Shown here: positions 36,503 through 49,137 of the stretch, one piece after another
Numbering within the stretch: the first letter of the stretch is position 1
Layout: every line of letters starts with the position of its first letter
Assembly: GCA_026413225.1 (NCBI GenBank)
Contig: CM048591.1
Span: forward strand, 35,805,803 to 35,869,802
DNA length: 64,000 nucleotides
Direction: 5' to 3'
From: Otis tarda
Lineage: Eukaryota > Chordata > Aves > Otidiformes > Otididae
Translations under genes and position numbers: made by a program
The notes under the pieces: model-generated
What the model was told of the DNA's origin: nothing
What the model saw: the letters and a program-made list of their open reading frames with translations, nothing else
The model's database searches: none

Positions 36503-37934
36503 GGGAATTTTGTGCTGCACCTTTATTAAATAATTATTATTCTTATGATCTTTGCTGTGAATTATATTTGATTTTGTTATATTTTATTTTAAGATTATTT
36601 TAAGTCTCTTTTCATAGAACCACAATATTTCTGGAACCCATTCCTGTTAAAGCAAGGCTTGTTTTGGTTTACTTTAAATAGTTGTGACTAAGTTGGTTTA
36701 AAATCACATTACATGTTATAAGTAGTGCAGCCACTTATGGTAGACAGACTTTTCTTACAGCTGGATAATCCTTTTGATGTTAGTTTGGAAAGATCACTGT
36801 AGTCAGGGAAGAAGAGAAGAAAGGCCTTGACCTTTCCTTTCATACTCAAAGAAAACCCCCAAAACTCGCAGAGATGCTTCTGCACAGCCTTTACCCATTG
36901 TTCTCCAGGCCGCATCTTCAGCAGGTAGGGATAGGGGTAGCTTCAGCAAGGCACAAGAACAAATCCAGCGTAAATACTAATCATCCTAACCAAAAAATGG
37001 GTTTGGGTTGTCTCCAGCTGCCAGATTTCAACTGATGTGGAAATGGTGTATCTGGACTGATTTCACTGGGTATATATTCTCACTGAACTTCACCTGGGAA
37101 TTGAACTCTAAAGATTCTAAAACTTCTCTTTACTGATTGTGATGTCCTATCAATATCATTAAGAGGAAGAAATGTGAATTGACAAGAAATTGGAAGGTAG
37201 ATTAAGGTCAAGTCCTAGGATGGAGTAATGTACGTCACTGCTGTAGTGAGTAGCAAGCTTTTACGTACATCATTAAAAAGTAATGAAGGCTTGCAAGCTG
37301 GGAGTTTCAGCACGGAGAAATCCCCATCACTCATCCTCCTTAAGTAGAGCCAAGTCCTTATGCCCTAAATAGAAGATAATACTCCCATTCCTTGAAGTGA
37401 AAGCAACATAGTTGTAGAAAAATAATCTAAATATTTTTTTTTTAACTTTTGTCCTTTAGATTTAGTTCAGTCATGATTTTGTGTTTTGTGGCTCTTAAAT
37501 AAGCAAGACTTTCACAAATTTGTAAAGAGAAAGTCTCCCTGTGGCACTAATAAAGAAAAATCAGTCAAATGTGCTTTCATGTGCAAGAAATTGTTACTAC
37601 AAGCAGATTATACAGTAATAACTATTTTAAGTCTTATAATTTTTCAAATTTTTGTGCATTTTATTAAAAATAGACTTTAACCTGTGTTCCATCATGCCTT
37701 TAGAAATTAGGGCATTAAGGAATGCGTTTGCTAGATGTACGGAAAAGCAATCCAAGTAATTTTTTTTTCTTTAATATGGTATGATTGCAAATAGTAAAAG
37801 GGCCATCTTTTAACAGTGTGTTTGCATACCACCATGCCTAGAGATGTCTTTTTTTTTGTCTCTTCTGTTTTGTCGTAATACTATTTTTAAACAGAAAATC
37901 TTGGTCATAAAAAGTCAAGAGTTTAGAAGTAGCA

Positions 37935-37948
37935 GTAGCCATGGCAAC
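37935..37948. promoter_or_regulatory. RFX X-box-like motif
   Basis: GTAGCCATGGCAAC matches the RFX consensus GTNRCC-(2 bases)-RGYAAC at every position. Such a match is expected by chance less than once in this window for a given spacer. A short GC-richer, CpG-containing patch follows (37955-37985). Function is inference. Confidence 0.4.
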
Positions 37949-38203
37949 CTTCACTCGGGGGGCTGCAGTACAAGGCCTTTCGCAGTGTGAGTGGACAGCA
38001 TATGCTGCAGGTGACTGGATGGAATCTTACTGTATATAGTAAAAATAATTATGACTTCATTAAAGACTGTTTTTTTTCCAGGTTATGCAACAAATTAGCA
38101 GCAAACTGCAGTGCAGGAAATTAGTTGTAAGTGCTATGCTTGTTCCATCAATCGTTTAAACAGTAGGTAAAGCAAGTGCTGTTAAAAGGGGCATGTTTTG
38201 CAG

Positions 38204-38340
38204 ATTTTTTTCTTTCTTTTTATTTTCTTTTTTTTTTTCTCCTTATCACATTCTGCTTCCTTTTCTTCCTTTCCTCCCTTTATTTTTCTTACTTTTCTGG
38301 TTTTGTTTGTTTGTTTTTCTGTTGGTTTTTTTTCCCTCCT
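38204..38340 (+). repeat. Pyrimidine-rich simple sequence
   Basis: T- and C-rich tract (TTTC, TTTTA, CCTT units) with few purines. The 76-codon frame over it is phenylalanine-rich and reflects base composition. Confidence 0.75.
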
Positions 38341-39617
38341 GATCATCCTTTTTACTTAGTGCACGCTCTATGGCTGAAATCAAGTGAGCAATTTTGTACA
38401 TATTGACTTACGTCTTGGGGAGAGGGTTATCAGTCACATGAGGTGGATTTATTGTTGGCCTCTTGAAGTTGAGGCTAATTGAGAATAATATGAAGTCAGA
38501 AACTGATAAATTTGCTGCAGTTACAACTTGAAAATGTAATTAATACTGCTTTCATAGATAACACTGCTGCATGAGGTTGATATTAAAGATGTGAGTTTTT
38601 CAGATAAATGCCTATAATGGTAGAGCTTGTAGTTGAAGCCATAAAGTAGCTTCTATAGTTTTATCATATCTGGGAGTCAAAGGAAGACCTTTTATCCATC
38701 ACTATTAACATTTCAACTAGTCCTGGAATTTAAAACAGAAGTGTGGGTGAAAAACAAAAAAAATAACCTCTTTTTTTTAACTTGGGAGGTGTGCATGTTT
38801 TTTAACCTCATTTGGATTGCATTGGTCTTTAGCTGCTTAATTCTCACTCTAGACAGTTGGAATAATTCATATGTCTTGTGATGCACATGAAGGGACCTGA
38901 GGACATGTGGAGTTCACCAAGGCTATATTGAAATGAGTGAAGTTCTCTCGAGCAACTTAGGTAGTCAGCAATGCAGGTAGAAATGGCTGAGTAAAACTCT
39001 GAAGTCCCTATCTCTACTGTAGTGCAAAAAAAAAATATCTTTAAGCAGGGCTTAAGCTTTGTATGTAATTCCAGAGGTGTTTATGATCACGTATTCTTGT
39101 CGGTCTATAAATACTAGATTAAAAGAATATCAGGAAATGTAATTAGCAAACATAAAATATGAAAGTTTTCCACAATCTTCTACAGTTGTTATTAAAATTA
39201 ATTAAACCGTGGTTTTATAGCACTCAGTTTAGGTATTCATGAATATAGTTGGGAAACAACGTTATGAAGAATTTGATCTTTATGCAGGACACAGTTTTGT
39301 GGTAAGACAGTTGTGCACGGATTACACAGTAGAGCTAAAACAAAGTAGAAACCAGGTTTTTGTTAAATGAATACTGCCTATTCTGGACAGTGAAAGAGAA
39401 AATTATAATGAAGCTGGAACAAGTGCAAAAATAGTGAAAGTTTATCATAATGCATATATACAGAGAGCCAAATTAAAGTTACATAGTAATTTAATTGGGT
39501 CATTTCTTGGATTTTCAAATATGTCTCTATAAATCCATCATTATCTTTAAAACAATTTTATGTATGCAGTTTAGTTTATCTTTTTTTTTTGTACCTGTAA
39601 AACAGAAAGTTATGTAG

Positions 39618-39669
39618 ACAGTATTTTAGAAATAAATATATGCACAGTATTTTAGAAATAACTGTAGAT
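39618..39669 (+). repeat. Two direct copies of a 26-base unit
   Basis: ACAGTATTTTAGAAATAA occurs at 39618 and again at 39644, so a unit of about 26 bases is duplicated once in an AT-rich stretch. Confidence 0.75.
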
Positions 39670-39711
39670 TGTAAATAACTGATTAGAAATAAAAGGTATT
39701 AATTTATTGAT

Positions 39712-39774
39712 ATAGATAGAATTAATTCTGGCATAGATAGAATTGATTCTGGCATAGATAGAATTGATTCTGAT
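39712..39774 (+). repeat. 21-base tandem repeat, three copies
   Basis: Three consecutive units share the core GATAGAATTGATTCTGG and differ at one or two positions. It lies 40 bases after another local duplication, so this is a small repeat-prone spot. Confidence 0.85.
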
Positions 39775-41200
39775 AATCAATTTATTAATATGAATTCAAT
39801 TTAAATTTTTATAGCTATCCAATCAAAGAATCAGTATCTTCAATTTAAGACAATTGCTTGATTACTTCTCTGAAGTTTAAGGAATTTTTACTTTTCAGTT
39901 GAACAATAAGTACAAAAGCTAACCTCGATTTTTTTGATAGACTCATTTGGGAATGAAATAGGAAAAAACCTGTATCCAGGCAACAGCACTTTAATAATTT
40001 CATAGCTTCTCAGGTCCACTTGCTCAATGCCAAACCATTTTCTGAGCGAAAGGAACATCTTACGTAAACCACTTGTTCTGTACACTCTTCATATATTTGC
40101 GTTTCTGGTAGATGGGAGAGTTCCTTCTCATTAGTACACAGCTGACAGTTAACAAGTTAACAGTTAACGGTTAGTTAAGTTGTGCCTGTATCCTTAGAGA
40201 CTTATCCATCAAGCTGCACTGACGGCCATGGGTTGACAGGCAATGGCCTCTGCACTTGAATGCATTAGGCACTGGCTTTCAAATGGCAGGAGTGTAAAAA
40301 CCAATCCTCTTTTTTCTGACGAACTGGTACCGTCTGCTTCTGGGGGGAAGCAAGTGCAAGAACCTGCTCTTCTTCCTCTGTCAGGGTAGGGAAGATCTGG
40401 AGAGCAATGGAGATTGTCTTCCCTGAGCCTGCACGTCGTGCCTGTGTCTACTGAAAGGGGGGATGGTGCGGCATTTGCCCTTGTTCCTCCAAAACAGGCT
40501 TGGAGGGCAGGGGACAGGGTCGTAGTGCACCGCGGGCCGTGACATTTAATGAAGTTTTTTTTCTGCTGAGCAAAACACCTGAGAAATTCCAGAGGGGGAG
40601 GAAGAACCTGGGGAAGAGCAAGGTTCACTGAGGTATTTCAGATGATCTGCTGTGGGGACAGACTGGCGATGGCAGCCCTTCCCCACGGGAAGTAAGGGAC
40701 AGCATGGCACTTGCAGTGATGTTGTCCCAGACCTGTCAGTACCAGGTTCTCTGTCAGCCAGGTCAGATTATTGGAAAGACCCACAGAGCTGCAAGTCCGT
40801 GACACTGCAGATCTGAACCTATCTGTGATAGAAGTATCGCTTTCAACACTATGTTTTGTTGGGATTACCAGCTTTTTGTCTGGATTTTCTGAAAGACTTC
40901 TGATAAAGTCCTAGCATTTAATTCTTTCATTTCCAAGACTGTCCCTTGGACTTTAAAGTCGTCTTCTTTTTTAAACTATAAACCCATCAGTACCAGCAGA
41001 AAAGAAACCTGTCTCATATACTAAGAAAAACATACATCTGGAGGGCAAAACCAGGAAAAGGGTAGGTACAGGAGTATATTGAGATCCTATGCTTTGTAGT
41101 CCTAAAGATTTCATTATTTCTTCAAAGAAATAGCCTAGTCTTTTAGAAGCCATTGTTTTCAGCTAATTTATTGAAATAAAATGCACTGAGCATTTCAGAA

Positions 41201-41230
41201 TTTCTGAGCATTTCTGAGCATTTCTGAGCA
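41201..41230 (+). repeat. 10-base tandem repeat, three copies
   Basis: TTTCTGAGCA is repeated three times, flanked on both sides by GAGCATTTCAGAAT variants. This makes a small minisatellite of about 50 bases. Confidence 0.85.
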
Positions 41231-41420
41231 TTTCAGAATGGCTCAGGAAGCTCATTAAACTGCCTATAACCAACACTAGAGTACAGCAGTGGAAAAAAGC
41301 TGCTCATAATTTATATTTACTGACAGAAAGTCAGTATACTTCTCAGTTAATGATTCTAGCATGATAATGCAAAAGATCCTGTAGTTCTTAAAGGAGAGTG
41401 GTATTTCCACATTTTCTTAT

Positions 41421-41651
41421 AGAAACATAGAATCATAGAATCACATGGTTGGATGGGACCTATAAGATCATCTAGTCCAACCGTCTTCCCACTACCATCG
41501 CTGCCACAGCTACTAAACCATATCTTGTAGCTTCTCATCAAGCTGCCTCTTGAACACTGCCAGTGACGGCGACTCCACCACCTCCCTGGGCAGGCCATTC
41601 CAGTGCCTGACCACTCTTTGGGAGAAAAAGTTCTTCCTCACGTCCAAAATT
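41421..41651 (-). mobile_element. CR1-type LINE fragment, minus orientation, different subfamily
   Basis: The plus strand starts with tail repeats (AGAATCATAGAATCAC) and then GGTTGGATGGGACC, CATCTAGTCCAACCG, CCACCACCTCCCTGGGCAGG and AAAGTTCTTCCTCACGTCC. This is the CR1 3' end in reverse, with wording different from the other copies. It ends about 130 bases before the large solo LTR. Confidence 0.88.
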
Positions 41652-41783
41652 TCATAGCTACTTGGGAACACCTTATTTTGTAACTTTTGAAGAATTTACC
41701 TGTATTTTAATTCTTGGGTGAAATATTTTTTTTTAAAATTCTACCTCACTGAATGTTTATGACAAAGCCACACAGTGAAATTA

Positions 41784-42921
41784 TGTCGTAGTTCAGCCCC
41801 GATCGGGACCAGACTACGCAGTCTCTCTCTCGCTCCCCCCCACCCTCCGAGAGAATAGGAGGAGATGATATAAGGAAAACGGCTCGAGGTTTGAGATAAG
41901 GACGGGGAGAAATTCTTAAAGTAACCTTTATGGGCAAAACAGACTCGACTTGGGGAAAAACACTAATTTGTTTCTAAAACTAGCAGGAGAATGAGACAGG
42001 GAACAAGATAATCTCCCCCCACCCCTCCCTCTTCCCGGGCTTAACATTATCTATACTACCTCCCCTCCCGAGCGGCACGGGGGGGTGAAAAAAGGGAATG
42101 GGGGTTGCGGTCAGTTCATCACGGGTTGTTTTACGCCGCTGTGTCATCGTCGGGGGAAGAACTCCTCTCATTCCTCCTCTGCTCCAGCGTGGGGTCCCTC
42201 CCCCGGGCCACAGTCCTCCGTGAAACTGCTCTGGCGTGGGTCATCTCTTCCACGGGGTGCAGTCCCTCCAGAACAGCTGCCCCAGCGGGCCCTCCACGGG
42301 CCACAGCCTCCTTCAGGCCTCCACCTGCTCCGGCGGGGGTCCTCCACGGGCTGCAGGTGGATCTCTGCCCCTCCGTGGACCTCCATGGGCTGCAGGGGGA
42401 CAACCTGCTCCACCATGTCTTCACCACGAGTTGCAGAGGAATCTTGGCCAGGAGCCGCGTTACTCTTCCCCCTCCTTCTTCACTGACCTTGGCGTCTGCA
42501 GCCGTTCCTCACAAAAGGCTGGCAGACGCCTCTCAGGATCCTTTTTACATCTTATTCATTTCAACTGCTCATCTCCTCTCCACTTCTTGCAGCCAGGCTG
42601 GGCCAAGTTGGGCCCAGTCTGCTGCCCGGCGGGAGGCCAGAGGGTGAGGCCTGCAAAGCCCACAAGGCTCACGCCTCCCCCTCTCTGCCCCCCGCTCAGC
42701 TGCTTCACATCTCTCCTCTTTTCCTGCTTTCCCCTACTTAAATATATACGTTATCGCAGAGGCGTTATCACGGGACATTCTGCTACCAATCGGCTCGGCC
42801 TTGGCCAGCAGCAGGTCCACCCTAGGCCCGGCCGAGTCCACTAAACAAAGGGGAGCGTCTTCTAGCAGTTTCCTACAGAAGCTGCCACCTTAGGCCCCCC
42901 CTCACTAACAAAACCAGAACA
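41784..42921 (-). mobile_element. Complete solo LTR of an avian endogenous retrovirus (ERVL-like)
   Basis: A 1,138-base CpG-rich insertion in AT-rich intron starts TGTCGTAG and ends GAACA on the plus strand, so it has TG...CA ends in both directions. It is flanked by a 5-base direct repeat AATTA (41779-41783 and 42922-42926), the mark of integration; 5 bases fits ERVL-type integrases. On the minus strand the U3 side comes first and has a TATA-like box at about plus 42736-42748 (TATATATTTAAG in minus sense). The ending ...CTACGACA would be U5. I recognise the wording as a widespread bird LTR family. There is no gag, pol or env, so the provirus recombined down to one LTR. The open frames of up to 202 codons across it come from its GC-rich repeats and are not genes. 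Confidence 0.85.
42178..42425. repeat. Degenerate tandem repeat inside the LTR
   Basis: Variants of GCTCCGGCGTGGGTC, CCTCCACGGGCTGCAG and related words recur about every 40-50 bases. The same array is present in the second LTR copy at about 59790-60035. It is a family feature, not a local expansion. Confidence 0.7.
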
Positions 42922-45098
42922 AATTAAAACTCAGATGATTCATTAATGATCAGGTAATGACTGCTACATTTTTTTAGTGACAAAAGTGATAATGTTAAGT
43001 TTCATATCTTTGTAGAGATATACAGTGTGCTGCACATAGCAATCCCATGTAAGTCACACATTATCTATGCTGAAACTGTCAGGCAAAATTGCCTGTGAAA
43101 ATAATTTCTTTATAATTTTTATTTACCTAAATATCAGTGGAAAATTATTGATAAAATAGGGCTAGCCAAAACTAAAAATTGATTTCTCTTTGCCCATCCC
43201 TGCTTTCTCACAATTTAGAAGATATGAAGCATCTGTCCTTGGACAGTATTTGCTTTCAAAACTCCCAGCGCCCACCTGCCCTCTGTGCTTTGTATCTGCA
43301 TCTGCAGCGCTGCACTGTGTAGGAGGTACATCACAGAGCCAGGCCCCGCCATATTGATTTTCAGCTTCTGTGGGCCAGGTTCTGTTTTTACAATGTACAG
43401 AGCTCTAGAGCAAGAACTGTCGTAACTTACTGGGTTCTGTAAGTTTCTTCAGATAAACTACTTTCTTGAAACCTGTGTCTCCTACCAACCATGAAGAGTT
43501 GTGAGGGAGATCTGGGACCCCCATCACTGGTAATCTCACAAGACAACAATTCAGTCTTAAAGCTGCTTCAGAACTTCAGCAGAAGAGAAAGAACAGAGCC
43601 AACCTGCGGCTCTTGGTGAGGAACTGATGTGTATCTGGAGCTTGTGGAGGTCACTCTGAGCCTTGCAAATAATGAGTGGCAATAGTGAAGCTGAGAAATA
43701 GCAGGCTGTTAAATCACTGTCTCAGGACTTTCCTGCCAAATAGGCACCTCAGCTTGGAAGCACTCTGCAACTGATTAAAGTGTTTTGCTCAGTGCTGTGT
43801 TAGAGAGGCTAGGAGAAAGCAGATAGATACTTCTTCCAAAAAACAAAGGAGAATTTAAAGCCTCTTCAGGGCTCAGAATCCAATATCACCATTATCTAAG
43901 TCAGAAAGTTTTTGTAATGTGAGAGCAAGGACTGATAGTTTCCTGAAGTAGAATTCTGTTTGGTACAAAGAAAAGAAGATTTAAGACTGAAAGTCTACAC
44001 TGTAAAGAAACAAAAAAAAAAGAGTTGTCTCTCTTAGCTTTTATGTCATCAGCTTCACAGCGGGTCTCTGTAGGCAGAGAGCCTTCTGCATAGTATAAGA
44101 TCATAAAGTTATTTCTTTTTTGCAGATAGTAGTAGGAACAGATTTGAGTTGTGTTTTTTATTTCCCGCTTTAAGAAAGGACGGTGGTTCTAATTCTTACA
44201 CTGCTGCAAAAGCAATATGAAATAATATAAACTATGTACAGGGAAAAAAAAAAAAAAACGGAAAATTGGTCCCATAAGTTGAACTGATGCTGACATGATT
44301 GAAGAAATTGCTTCAGGAAAGCTGAAGGATGGTTTTGGATTCTATGAAGCAACAAGTGGACATGTAACAAACCAATTAATGTAACCTAGGATAACATAAC
44401 ATTTGTGGATATGTTTTTACATGATTTCTTAAGGTCATTAAGTGAGCTATCTGAAGATGGTTAAATAAGTAAGCACTGGTAATGAGTTTAACAGAGTTTG
44501 ATCTTTAAGTCACCAGCTTGTATCAAGATTAATTGTGTAGGTGGAGCTAAAAGTAATGATTCTGTTGGTCTGCTGAAAGTTATCCTACTTACCTATTATC
44601 CTACTTACCCTTACTTAGATAAATGATAAAATAAAACCATCCACATATAGGGAATTGATTTTTCTTTTAACTTCCAGGGGTGTTGCTGTGAACACACAAG
44701 TGAGGCAGCAGCTTATAAACAAGCTTCTGCTACTACCAGTCTGGATGCTGTTGTAGGGATTTGTCCCCCTGAAAAAGCAGTCTCTGTGAAAGTTTATCTG
44801 AGTTTTCGATTAAAAAAGAACAAAGTGTTTTCTAATGGGCCTGTTTGGTACCATCCTTGGGATTGTGTGTTCTGGTGTGTCAAAATCTTAGAATTCTGTG
44901 CAGGCTTTTGCCTGTGCTGTGTTAGGAATGAAATCTGATAATGTAGCGTAATTTCCTGGCCCATTTGCTGTTAATGACATGGATTTGTTTGTGTGATATA
45001 TTGCCATACAATTATATCAATACCCTGATTCAACACCTACAGAACAAGAGCACTGTTTTTCAAGTTATGTTCCCCATGGGCCAGTTTCATAAATTGAA

Positions 45099-45128
45099 AT
45101 TGTTTGCTAATGAATTGTTTGCTAATGA
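45099..45128 (+). repeat. 15-base direct repeat, two copies
   Basis: ATTGTTTGCTAATGA is repeated in tandem. It is a short local duplication. Confidence 0.8.
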
Positions 45129-47171
45129 ACTTGGCTTTTTGTGGTTTGTTTTTTTCCAGCAATATTGTTTATAGATTCAAGGTTTCTTTGAATTCTATGA
45201 ATTTTGGATTGGTATTGGCAGGAAGCATATTCTAATGTTTTGTTTACACTGCAGAATTCAGAATATATTGTTCTGTTTTGCATTTTCCACATAGACCTGG
45301 TGTTTTTACTTGTTGATAGAATTGACCCTGGCTGAATTAATTGGTATGTGAGCCAGCATTTGCTAGACTTTCTCAGGAAAGTGTAAGGAACTGTACTAAT
45401 TGGTTTGTTTCAGCAATCTGATTACATCGGACAATTAGTTTCCAATTCCTTTTATTCTATTAAGATAGACTATTGTAACTTTTGGAGAAGAATCCTACAC
45501 TACTCATTCATCTGTAAAGGTTTTTAGGGTCTAGTTCATGGGAACAGCAGATTTGGGGATCAAAAATCCCAAGTTAGTATTTTCAGTTGGATAGGAAATA
45601 TTTTTGCAACTAGACAATTAATCCCCTTTCAAGTTAAAATAATTTAGGAAAATTATTCCAAACTGTATATTTAGTTACCGAAATACTCAAACAAGTTTTA
45701 ATGTTATTATCTATAAAAATTCGTGGATTTCCAGTACCTATGAAACTGAAACTACTTAGCTTTGAGTAATGCGATGCCATTAGGAACTTGCTAAATAGCG
45801 AAGAATCAGTACAGAATGCTAAGATGAGAAAACTGTAAGTCAAGACCTTCTGGTGGTGTTGGTAGATGCAATGCGTGGAGGCACTGCATTGTTTTCTTGC
45901 AGAGCATCGTGTTACCTGTCGGGAGGTAAAGGGAGTGTTTATTGTCACTCTCACTTTCCTACCAAGCTTTTGCATTTGTGTAGTGAAGTGCAGCCACGGC
46001 GTTTGCTTTCGGAACTGAAACCCCATGCATTTACAAATTGTCCCAGAGTCTGCAGGTATTTTCTGCAGGGCATGGTGTGGAACATGTCCTGCATGTGGGA
46101 TGTGGAGCATGGTAAGGCCATTTGTGTGGGTGATGTTTCAGAGTTATTTAGTGGGTTGGCAGTCAGCTGTTTTGGGATACTGGCATTATCTACAGGTTCT
46201 TTATAACATACTATAGGACTAAAAATACTCCAAAAACTACAGTGGAGTTGTGAGATTTCAAGTATGTAATGGAGAAAAATGTGGGGAAGGTTCTTTGGAC
46301 TAGTAACTTTGCGTTGGCATTTTTTCAGTTTTGCTTACAAGCTGTGTGCTACTCTCTTCGGAGGGAAAGCACAGGGGAGAAAGTATATATATTCTGATGA
46401 ACAGCTATTGAACTGGTCTATGTTAGGCTAACTGGTTCATTGCTGATCACAATAAACACAGAAACCCACCAGCACCAGGGAAAGATCAGAGGAATGATAA
46501 TGAGCAGAGGAACGCCTGTAACCTAGTGTGGAGTGCACTGAATTAGGGACTTGGCATCAAAAACTACCAAATAAAATCAAAGACCATTCAGAAGTGGATG
46601 GTTGGAACACTGTACTTAGTGCAAAAGCTAAGATGATTTAAGGAAAAAAACTCTCACCCCACTAACTAACTGAGGGAGGTCCTCCTTATGGTTTGAACTG
46701 ACAGCAGAGAAATCCTGTATTTTTTGGGGGGGAACTCTTGCATAACTTAGTCCAGTATCAGTCTATGTCTCTTCAAAAGATACAGTTGTTTCTCTGACCC
46801 AGAGGCTCCCCATCCATTGCATGCAAGAATAACAAGTATGAGCAAATTTGCTCCTCTTGCAGGAAGTCTGTGAAACAAAACTGATTGTAATGGGATGCTG
46901 AAACCATTGCCAAGTGCTTAGCTGAAGGTGAGACTGCAGACATGGAAATGCTCTTCTAGTTCAAGGTCTTGCAAAAATTGAGCTTTCTGTTTGTTGCCAG
47001 AAAGATCATTTCCACCATAAAAATAAACACAGCAACCATTTTAGACAGTGGAGAAGAGCTAAATGGCTGGTATAGAAAAAAAAGTTTGTACCATTTCAGA
47101 TTCCAAGTGTTACTGTAAATTTCATTTAATACTCAAAAGAAAAATTACTTATATAATGGTTTATTTGAATT

Positions 47172-47197
47172 TACTTCCTGTGTAACTACAGGAAGTA
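47172..47197. repeat. Inverted repeat holding two ETS-type motifs
   Basis: TACTTCCTGT and its exact reverse complement ACAGGAAGTA are separated by 6 bases. Each arm is a consensus ETS-family site (ACAGGAAGT). This may be a chance hairpin or a paired binding site. Confidence 0.6.
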
Positions 47198-49090
47198 CTT
47201 TGGTCATTTCTCTTCACGAAAGTCCTAACATCAGTACTGCAGACAGACAATATTACAATCACACATATCTCTTCTTGCTGTTATATAGCCAGCCAGTGCA
47301 AAGAGGGATTAATTTGAAACAAAACCAATGTTGAATCCGTTCAGGGTGTTGAATATTTGCTTGGGATGTAATCCTTGTCCAGCAGCTTTTGATACTGCTT
47401 GGATAAAAACAATGTTTTGGGCCTGTGTGAAGCTGAGGAAAAATAATAAGTTGAAACTTGTTTTACGTGGTTATTAAAGAGGGGAAAGAGTACTGTTAAG
47501 TGTGTGATAAAGCATTTTAACACTGTATTTACTCCTTCTAGGTCCAAGTTAAAAAATAAATGATTGTGCTTCTCCAACAAATACTCTGTTGCATGTGACT
47601 ATTGTAATAGCACAAAAAGATTCTGATTCCCTGTCTAGAGCCCTAGGGATTTTTTTTTTGTAGTAAAAATCCTTATTCCTAGGCCTGTGGCAACACATCC
47701 CTTTCTTGTTTAGTTTCTACTTAATAGAATTATTTTAATTCATCTGTGGTTATCTGGAAACCTTAGCTCAGACACAAAATGGGAAGTGGAGTGTGGAGCA
47801 GATGAAGGATTCAGCTCTGCAGAAGAAGCCCCCCCCCGCCCCCATAGCTTTGAGAGTGGTAGGTTGGCATTATTAATCACAGAGATCCTCCTGAAGGTAT
47901 AAGCGACACATCTTTCTGTTGGCAGTTGTGACTTGGTGCTGCAAGTCTCAGAGCAGGCTGCTCAGAGCTAGCGCTGTCTTTCAGCTAGCCAGATTCAAAC
48001 CAATCCCTTCTCACTACCCCAGGCACTTTGATGTGTGTTGCAGAGGGCGATTCAGCTGTGCAGGGAGTATAGACCTTCACTTTATAAAGAGAGGTAAAAT
48101 TCACCCCAAGAAAAAATTCATCCAGTCTCTTTCAAATAAAAGTACTAGAAATTTTCCCTTCTCAGCTTAGCTGACTTGTAGACCACAGAATTGGGCATAT
48201 CTCTTAAGTGATTAGAGATGTGACTCATATTGCCTCCTTACCTGAAAACCACCTGTTGACTGTCATTTTCCATGCTCTCCAGGACCCTCATCCCTCATGT
48301 TCAAGCCAGCTGGGCTGGTATTTGTTATGCCGGTGAATATGAGCTGCACTGCTCCATGCTTACATTGCTGTTTCAGGTATCCTTTCCATTTTGGATTTAT
48401 GTAGCTGAAAAATGTCTGCATGCAGTGGCATTTCTTGTGCTCTGTATAAGCTGTTCTAGTCTCGCTTCTAGCAATTTCTCTTCAGTTTTCTGTTTCTACA
48501 CTGTTTAATTTTCATTATTCATTAGTTTGGTACTAGTTGCTTTTCTTCATCTTTTTTTTTTTCTGCAGCTTTGATTTTTATTGCCTTTACAGTTCTGTTC
48601 TCTGTGGTTTTCACTTGTACTTTTCAGTAGATCTCTCTTTCGTTTCAGAAGTTAGAAAAAGTAAAATTTTAACCTGCGGTTCATGGAAACAGTATTATTG
48701 GCAGCTTTACCGACAGTTTGAGATTTGTAAAATGACATTATAAGTTTGAGAAGTATTGCAGAACTATCATTGAACCTAGCTCAAGACATTGCTTAGGGAA
48801 CTGACAAAGATAATACTTAACCTGAATTTTTTTAGCGTCTGAAGAAAAAGAGGATGTTGTAGTGAACTTCTTTGAACCGCTTGTTTTCTCCAGAAATGGG
48901 GCTAAAGTGCAGTCATAATCCACAGTGGAGAAAAAAAAAAGGAGAAAGGGAGGAAATAGCAGTAAATCCTACACAAAGGAATATGTGCTTTGTTTCGTTT
49001 TCCGTCTAAGAGTCTGACCTGTCCCATTTCCTGATCCTCTCTAGCTCCCTGGCGGGTTTGTACTTCTTGTGCCTCCAAGATGACTTTGTG

Positions 49091-49137
49091 CTTTTCTCTT
49101 CCTCTTTTTCTCCTTTTTTTCTCTTTTTTTTCTCTCC
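49091..49137 (+). repeat. Pure pyrimidine tract, 47 bases
   Basis: An uninterrupted C/T run (CTTTTCTCTTCCTC and so on) is followed by CA-rich sequence, a C7 run and a T11 run up to about 49178. It is a candidate triplex-forming tract. Confidence 0.8.

Larger units (their letters stand above)
36503..41420. other. Intron 1 with small tandem repeats and pyrimidine tracts
   Basis: No gene is visible. Listed separately within it are an X-box-like motif (37935), a T/C-rich tract (38204-38340), a 21-base tandem repeat (39712) and a 10-base tandem repeat (41201). The GC-richer patch at about 40200-40640 has a 139-codon open frame on the minus strand with no recognisable domain. Confidence 0.5.

Noticed and set aside
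40148-40168. Three GTTAAC words in 21 bases
   Set aside because: It looks like a tiny slippage repeat, without telomere-like TTAGGG units or other context.
40209-40628. 139-codon minus-strand open frame in a GC-richer patch
   Set aside because: No domain, no codon pattern that I recognise, no splice context. It could be an unrecognised old insertion, but I cannot support a gene.
42105-42844. Several overlapping open frames of 133-202 codons
   Set aside because: They lie inside the solo LTR, overlap in different frames on both strands, are rich in Pro/Ser/Gly from the GC-rich tandem repeat, and recur in the second LTR copy. They are compositional, not genes.
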